Shown here piece by piece: positions 60,184 through 64,000 of a stretch of DNA of 64,000 bases. The first letter of the stretch is position 1, and each line of letters opens with the position of its first letter. The translations under genes were made by a program, and so were the position numbers. The stretch is from the NCBI GenBank assembly GCA_022702705.1, contig CM040426.1, positions 75,661,306 to 75,725,305 of the forward strand, read 5' to 3'. The stretch is from Papilionanthe hookeriana x Papilionanthe teres. Taxonomy: Eukaryota; Streptophyta; Magnoliopsida; Asparagales; Orchidaceae. Under the pieces are notes generated by a model. That model was not told where the DNA came from. It searched no databases and saw only the letters and a list, made by a program, of their open reading frames with translations.

Positions 60184-61029
60184 TTAAGACTCACCAGAGG
60201 TAGGATCAACATGTACATAAAAGCTAGCAGCTACAATTATATAGCTGAGAACAAGCATCACTCCTCTAAAGTAGTTAGAGGTTCCATCCTGAATTGAAGT
60301 ATTAGAGTAGATATTAATAGTATAGGGCCATATGTCAAGACAAAGATTTTCATTTCATTATATAGTCTTAAGGAAAACCTGTAACATGAAGGCAACAACT
60401 AGTACTGTTATGAAGAGTGCGGCTGTCTCAAAAAGCTGAAAATTCAAGTCCATATGCCTCTCCATTATCCATCCTATTATCACACAGAAAGGTATCTGCA
60501 AATATAAAGAGAAAAAGTTGGTAATTATGCTATTTTTTTCAGATAAAAGTATTAGCCACAAAATTGTTCTTTGAATTTTTTCCACACAAAGTTATTTGCA
60601 AAAAATACATGCCTATCTGATTTAACTTTAGTCTGATAAAAACCTTCATTACTTTGCTTGAGTGCTTAATTGACTGTGTTTGGGGTTTGTTCTTTTGATT
60701 CATTGTATTTTAACTCTTTTCTTGCTTTTTTGTATGTGATCATAGAAATGCTGTTGAAACTGTTGTTTGAATATCTGTAGGTACCTATGCATGAGGTTGT
60801 GTGTGGGTGTAGGGCTGTCAAAAAAGCTCGTTGTTCGCGAACAGTTCGTGTTCGGTTCGCCAGGAAGTTCGTATTCGATTCGTTCGATGCAACGAGACAA
60901 ACAATTTTTCGTTCGGTTTGTTAAACGAACCAAACACGAACAGTGATGTGTTCGAACATTTTGAATACGAACACTAGATCTATTCGTTCGTGTTCTGTTC
61001 GTTTACACCCCTTTGTAGGTGTGGGTGTG

Positions 61030-61073
<44 letters not shown>

Positions 61074-61716
61074 TAAGTTGCAGTTACCCCAAACATTGAT
61101 ATCTGTGTGGATGAACCAATTGCAACTCCAAGAGAAATGTCCTTAGTAAGAAGATGAAAGAAAATAAGACTATTGAACAATACCTGTGAGAAAATTTAAA
61201 AACTCTGCAGAATCATAAAACTTACTAATTTGTCTTTCATGGCAAACATAATGGCGCTTGCATGTTCGGCAGCATTGCCTACTACTGGAAGCAAAATAAC
61301 ACTTATAAATGCAATAGGCATATTCCATGCCTTAGAAGCCCCCTATCCAATTGTTAAAAACAACCAAGGGATTAGCTTTCAGCAAATGGGGACTAGATTC
61401 TGGCTTTATGCTTTCTCACAATAACTTTTGTCGCGCATTAATAGGAGACAATAAGGAAATTTTTTCATCTCTTCACTTATTTGATAGAGAAATAATAGAG
61501 AAAGTAACAATAAATAACAAATATCATCTTTGGTTTTATAACTTAATTTTTCTTTGACTCCTAAACATCAACTAAGATATGAAATGTTACCTCAATGGTA
61601 TCAACTAAGTATGCTGAGATAACTGAAATCCACACAGTAACAATTGCAAGCCAGATAATTGCTTCCCACTTTGAAATCTGAACATCTTTGTCCTCATCCT
61701 TCTGTCTGTCTTCACT
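60184..61716 (-). CDS. Vacuolar cation/proton exchanger (CAX), C-terminal exons
   Basis: CAX proteins move Ca2+ (or other cations) into the vacuole in exchange for protons. Five minus-strand exons join in phase 0: 61716-61591, 61342-61226, 61141-61088, 60495-60379 and 60288-60184 (with TAA), giving 172 residues. Landmarks: WEAIIWLAIVTVWISVISAY (membrane segment), then PVVGNAAEHASAIMFAMKDK with the GNAAEH motif of the second exchanger repeat, GVAIGSSTQISMF, MDLNFQLFETAALFITVLVV and GTSNYFRGVMLVLSYIIVAA near the end. The splice sites fit GT-AG. The N-terminal half with the first repeat is not in the window, and 61717-64000 shows no further exon. ERH in IMERHMDL replaces what I remember as GRP in relatives. 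The frame is intact, so the gene is probably functional. Confidence 0.9.
60809..61018. mobile_element. MITE in a CAX intron (gaacacgaac type)
   Basis: It begins gtagggctgtcaaaaaagc and ends gtttacacccctttgtag, with cgttcg/cgaacacg words in both orientations. The octamer gtgtgggt lies on both sides (60801-60808 and 61019-61026), but this stretch is a simple gtgtgggt-like sequence, so it is only a probable duplication. Related to the elements at 27487 and 28915. Confidence 0.62.
61031..61071. repeat. GA microsatellite in a CAX intron
   Basis: A pure (GA)n tract of about 20 units, 17 bp from exon 61088-61141. Confidence 0.95.
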
Positions 61717-62435
61717 CTATTTTCAAGCACATTAGATATTTAAAATTATTTAGAAAGAGTATGAGGGCATTGCACAACAGGCTGCACGCAGGAAAATGTG
61801 AGCATATTTATATCTCAAATGAAGCAAAATGTTTGCATATTAAAAAGCAAAGGGCAACTTAAATGAACTTGAACTAGTAGTCTTTGAGTTGAGTTTGAGT
61901 TGTTCATCAAGTGGATTGATTCACTTAGAGTTATGATGCACCGACATTTCAATAACAAATAGATGTGCATTGTCTGACATGCGCGAATACAAACAAATAT
62001 ATGACATGTGTCTGGCACGTATTAGTTATGTCTGTAACTTGTCCAATTAAAAATATTAATTCAAACATTTGTTTTCTTATATATTATAATTAAATTTTAT
62101 AAATATTAATATCATTTATGATAAAATGTTAAAATTTGAAAATTTATTTTGTATGAAATAATTAATGTTTATTTTTGATATGCAGTATTCTTAAAAAAAT
62201 ATTGAAGAACATATTTGGTTAGTTTTTAATTACCTTTTATATTTTATTATCATATTTATTTTCTTTGATTATTATGTTTCTTGCCGCCACTCTGTTGATT
62301 TATGATAATAAGATAATTATCTATATATTTTTTCATTCTTAATTTTTATTGGTTTTATCATCCTTAAAATATTAAGTTATTTATTTATTTATTTCATGTT
62401 TGTTTAATTTATACATAAGAATATATTATTTTAAA

Positions 62436-62475
<40 letters not shown>

Positions 62476-62532
62476 TCATGTAAAAGTTATTGTGTGTGCT
62501 CTATATTTCTAAAAATAGGTTGTGACCTCTAA
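61717..62532 (-). other. CAX intron, unassigned part
   Basis: An intron of at least 2.28 kb starts here. It holds an (ATT)n tract at 62439-62476 and otherwise plain AT-rich sequence. Confidence 0.55.
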
Positions 62533-63363
62533 TTGTGGAGAGAATATTACGTACAGAGCTCGGAAATTATTTCACATCTCCGGACTTCAATCTAAAATTG
62601 GATTATTTACATATTTTATTCACTCCAATACAATTGTAAGGTTCTAAAATATTTGATTTGAATATAAGCATTCAAAGTGACATAAATACACAGTTGTACT
62701 AAAGAAAAAATTCAGATACAATCATATTATACTGAACAGTATATATAAATAATCCTGAAATCTGTTATAACGATGATAAAAACAATTCTATAATATATCA
62801 TAGCATGTCATAAAACGTGATTTTATTGAAGGAGATTCTCAAATACAATCGAGTTGTACTGAACAAAGAGAGATTAATAGCGATTGCAAGAATTATTTAT
62901 ATATATATATTGTTCATTACAACACGTGTTTTATGCCGTGATATGAACCCCTACATTATAATCATGTATTTTAGAACAATTTTTGTCCTCATTATAGCAT
63001 ATTTAAGAATTATCTATATATTTTGTTCATCACAACACGGTTGCATATGAGATTTTTCTTCAGCATAATCTCGTGTTTATGTTATGTTATGAACGTTTAC
63101 ATTCAAATCATGTATTTTAGAACCATTATTTTCCTCTTTATAGCAGATCTAAGGATTAGTCATATGTTTTGTTAAATACGAACACGATTGTATCTTAATA
63201 TTTTCTTCAGTACAACTGTGTATTTATGTCATGCTATGAACTCTTGCATTCAAATCATGTATTTTAGAACATTACAATCGTGTTTTAGGGAATAAAATAT
63301 GTAAATAATCTACTTTTAAATTGTAGTCCAGACGAAGAGTAACGTCCAAACTCCACACCTAAT
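62533..63363. mobile_element. Foldback element with tandem repeats in its arms
   Basis: The left arm (about 62570-62760) and the right arm (63345 back to about 63160) are inverted copies: gattatttacatattttatt, gttctaaaatatttgatttgaat, gacataaatacacagttgta and ctgaacag/gtacaac words. Within the arms the same module recurs every 146-147 bp: catgtattttagaac at 62963, 63109 and 63256. Outer ends (attgtggagag and ctccacacctaat) are degenerate. This layout is like foldback transposons. No coding frame. Confidence 0.78.
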
Positions 63364-64000
63364 ACTTTCTCCTATCTGTGCCATAACGTATTCATATTCC
63401 CGCGTTCATATTAATGCATCCTAATTTACATGCATTTTCATCAAAAGGTAACCTATTGATCATTAAAAAAATCTTTCCTCTAAACTAATTACTTGATTAA
63501 CTAAAATAATATATTTTTTAATACTAAATTAATTAGTTAATCAATCTAGTTTTTAAGATGAACCTCTATTAATCTAACTAATCAATTTTACTTTACTGAA
63601 TTAATGAAATTGGAAGTTCGTGGAATCAAATCGAACCCGAGCTAACTTCAAAATTTACATGCATAGGTGAGGTGTTCTGTAAGTAAAAATAGGAAGTTTA
63701 GGTGTTAGATATGTAAATACATACTAATTGAGTGGTATGCACGTAAATCTTTCCTTCCTTTAATTGTTCATTTGGTTCAACATTACCTTGGATACTATTG
63801 TTATCTAGATAACAATGCAATTCACATGGTGGTGTTATCTTTCAAATATTGTGTAATTAGCCTATTGTTTAAAAAAAATAAAAGTTGTTATAATTAAAAA
63901 TAATCTCTTACAAAATTTAGGTAATATTTAGTCTTTAACAATATTATCTTAACCTTGACTACTAATATTATTCAAATGATCTTAATGTGAGAGTTATCAT
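63364..64000. other. AT-rich sequence to the window end
   Basis: Probably still CAX intron or upstream sequence. The part 63690-63745 (gtgttagatatgtaaata, gtggtatgcac) is a right-end relative of the MITE at 58478. No exon is recognised. Confidence 0.5.

Overview
The window looks like an A+T-rich chromosomal segment of a flowering plant, most likely a eudicot. The evidence is spliced genes with GT-AG introns, plant-type LTR retrotransposons, an RTE-clade LINE, many MITEs with recognisable target-site duplications, and long TA/GA microsatellites. I cannot name the species from the sequence. No phage, CRISPR, operon or bacterial feature is present.

Only three host genes can be supported. (1) Positions 1-563 on the plus strand hold the 3' end of an APETALA2/TOE-like transcription-factor gene, identified mainly by an in-frame miR172 target site at 469-489. 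(2) Positions 40203-55220 on the plus strand hold a complete six-exon gene for the spliceosomal factor SYF2. Its two 6.6-kb introns are packed with nested transposons, and its N-terminus carries a repeated His/Cys motif split over exons 1 and 2. (3) Positions 60184-61716 on the minus strand hold the last five exons of a vacuolar cation/proton exchanger (CAX); its 5' exons lie beyond 64000.

The rest is transposon-derived or unrecognised. From 1.4 to 9 kb there are PIF/Harbinger-type MITEs and a collapsed Ty1/copia element with two LTRs, a PBS and a TSD (2861-4574). From 10 to 13.5 kb a decayed copia element on the minus strand is interrupted by an LTR of the same family as the 3-4.5 kb element. 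From 14 to 31 kb there are LTR remnants, tRNA-derived SINE candidates, a hairpin MITE with a perfect 8-bp TSD (23453-23705), a 27-bp minisatellite, and MITEs rich in the motif cgagccgaacacgag. From 31 to 36 kb the sequence is mostly unrecognised AT-rich DNA with a 44-bp minisatellite. From 36 to 39 kb there is a decayed Athila-like gypsy leader and gag region.

The most informative region is 48.3-58.4 kb. A foldback element starts 14 bp after the SYF2 exon-5 donor splice site. A 77-bp RTE tail (14-bp TSD) and a 930-bp hAT-like element (8-bp TSD) have inserted into it. Next come an antisense copia pol remnant and a TSD-flanked 3-kb RTE LINE with broken ORFs. About 3 kb downstream of SYF2 lies a second RTE copy whose 5' end zigzags between orientations inside a 12-bp TSD. 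I see no new multi-gene system; the novelty is in transposition structures and in the architecture of SYF2.
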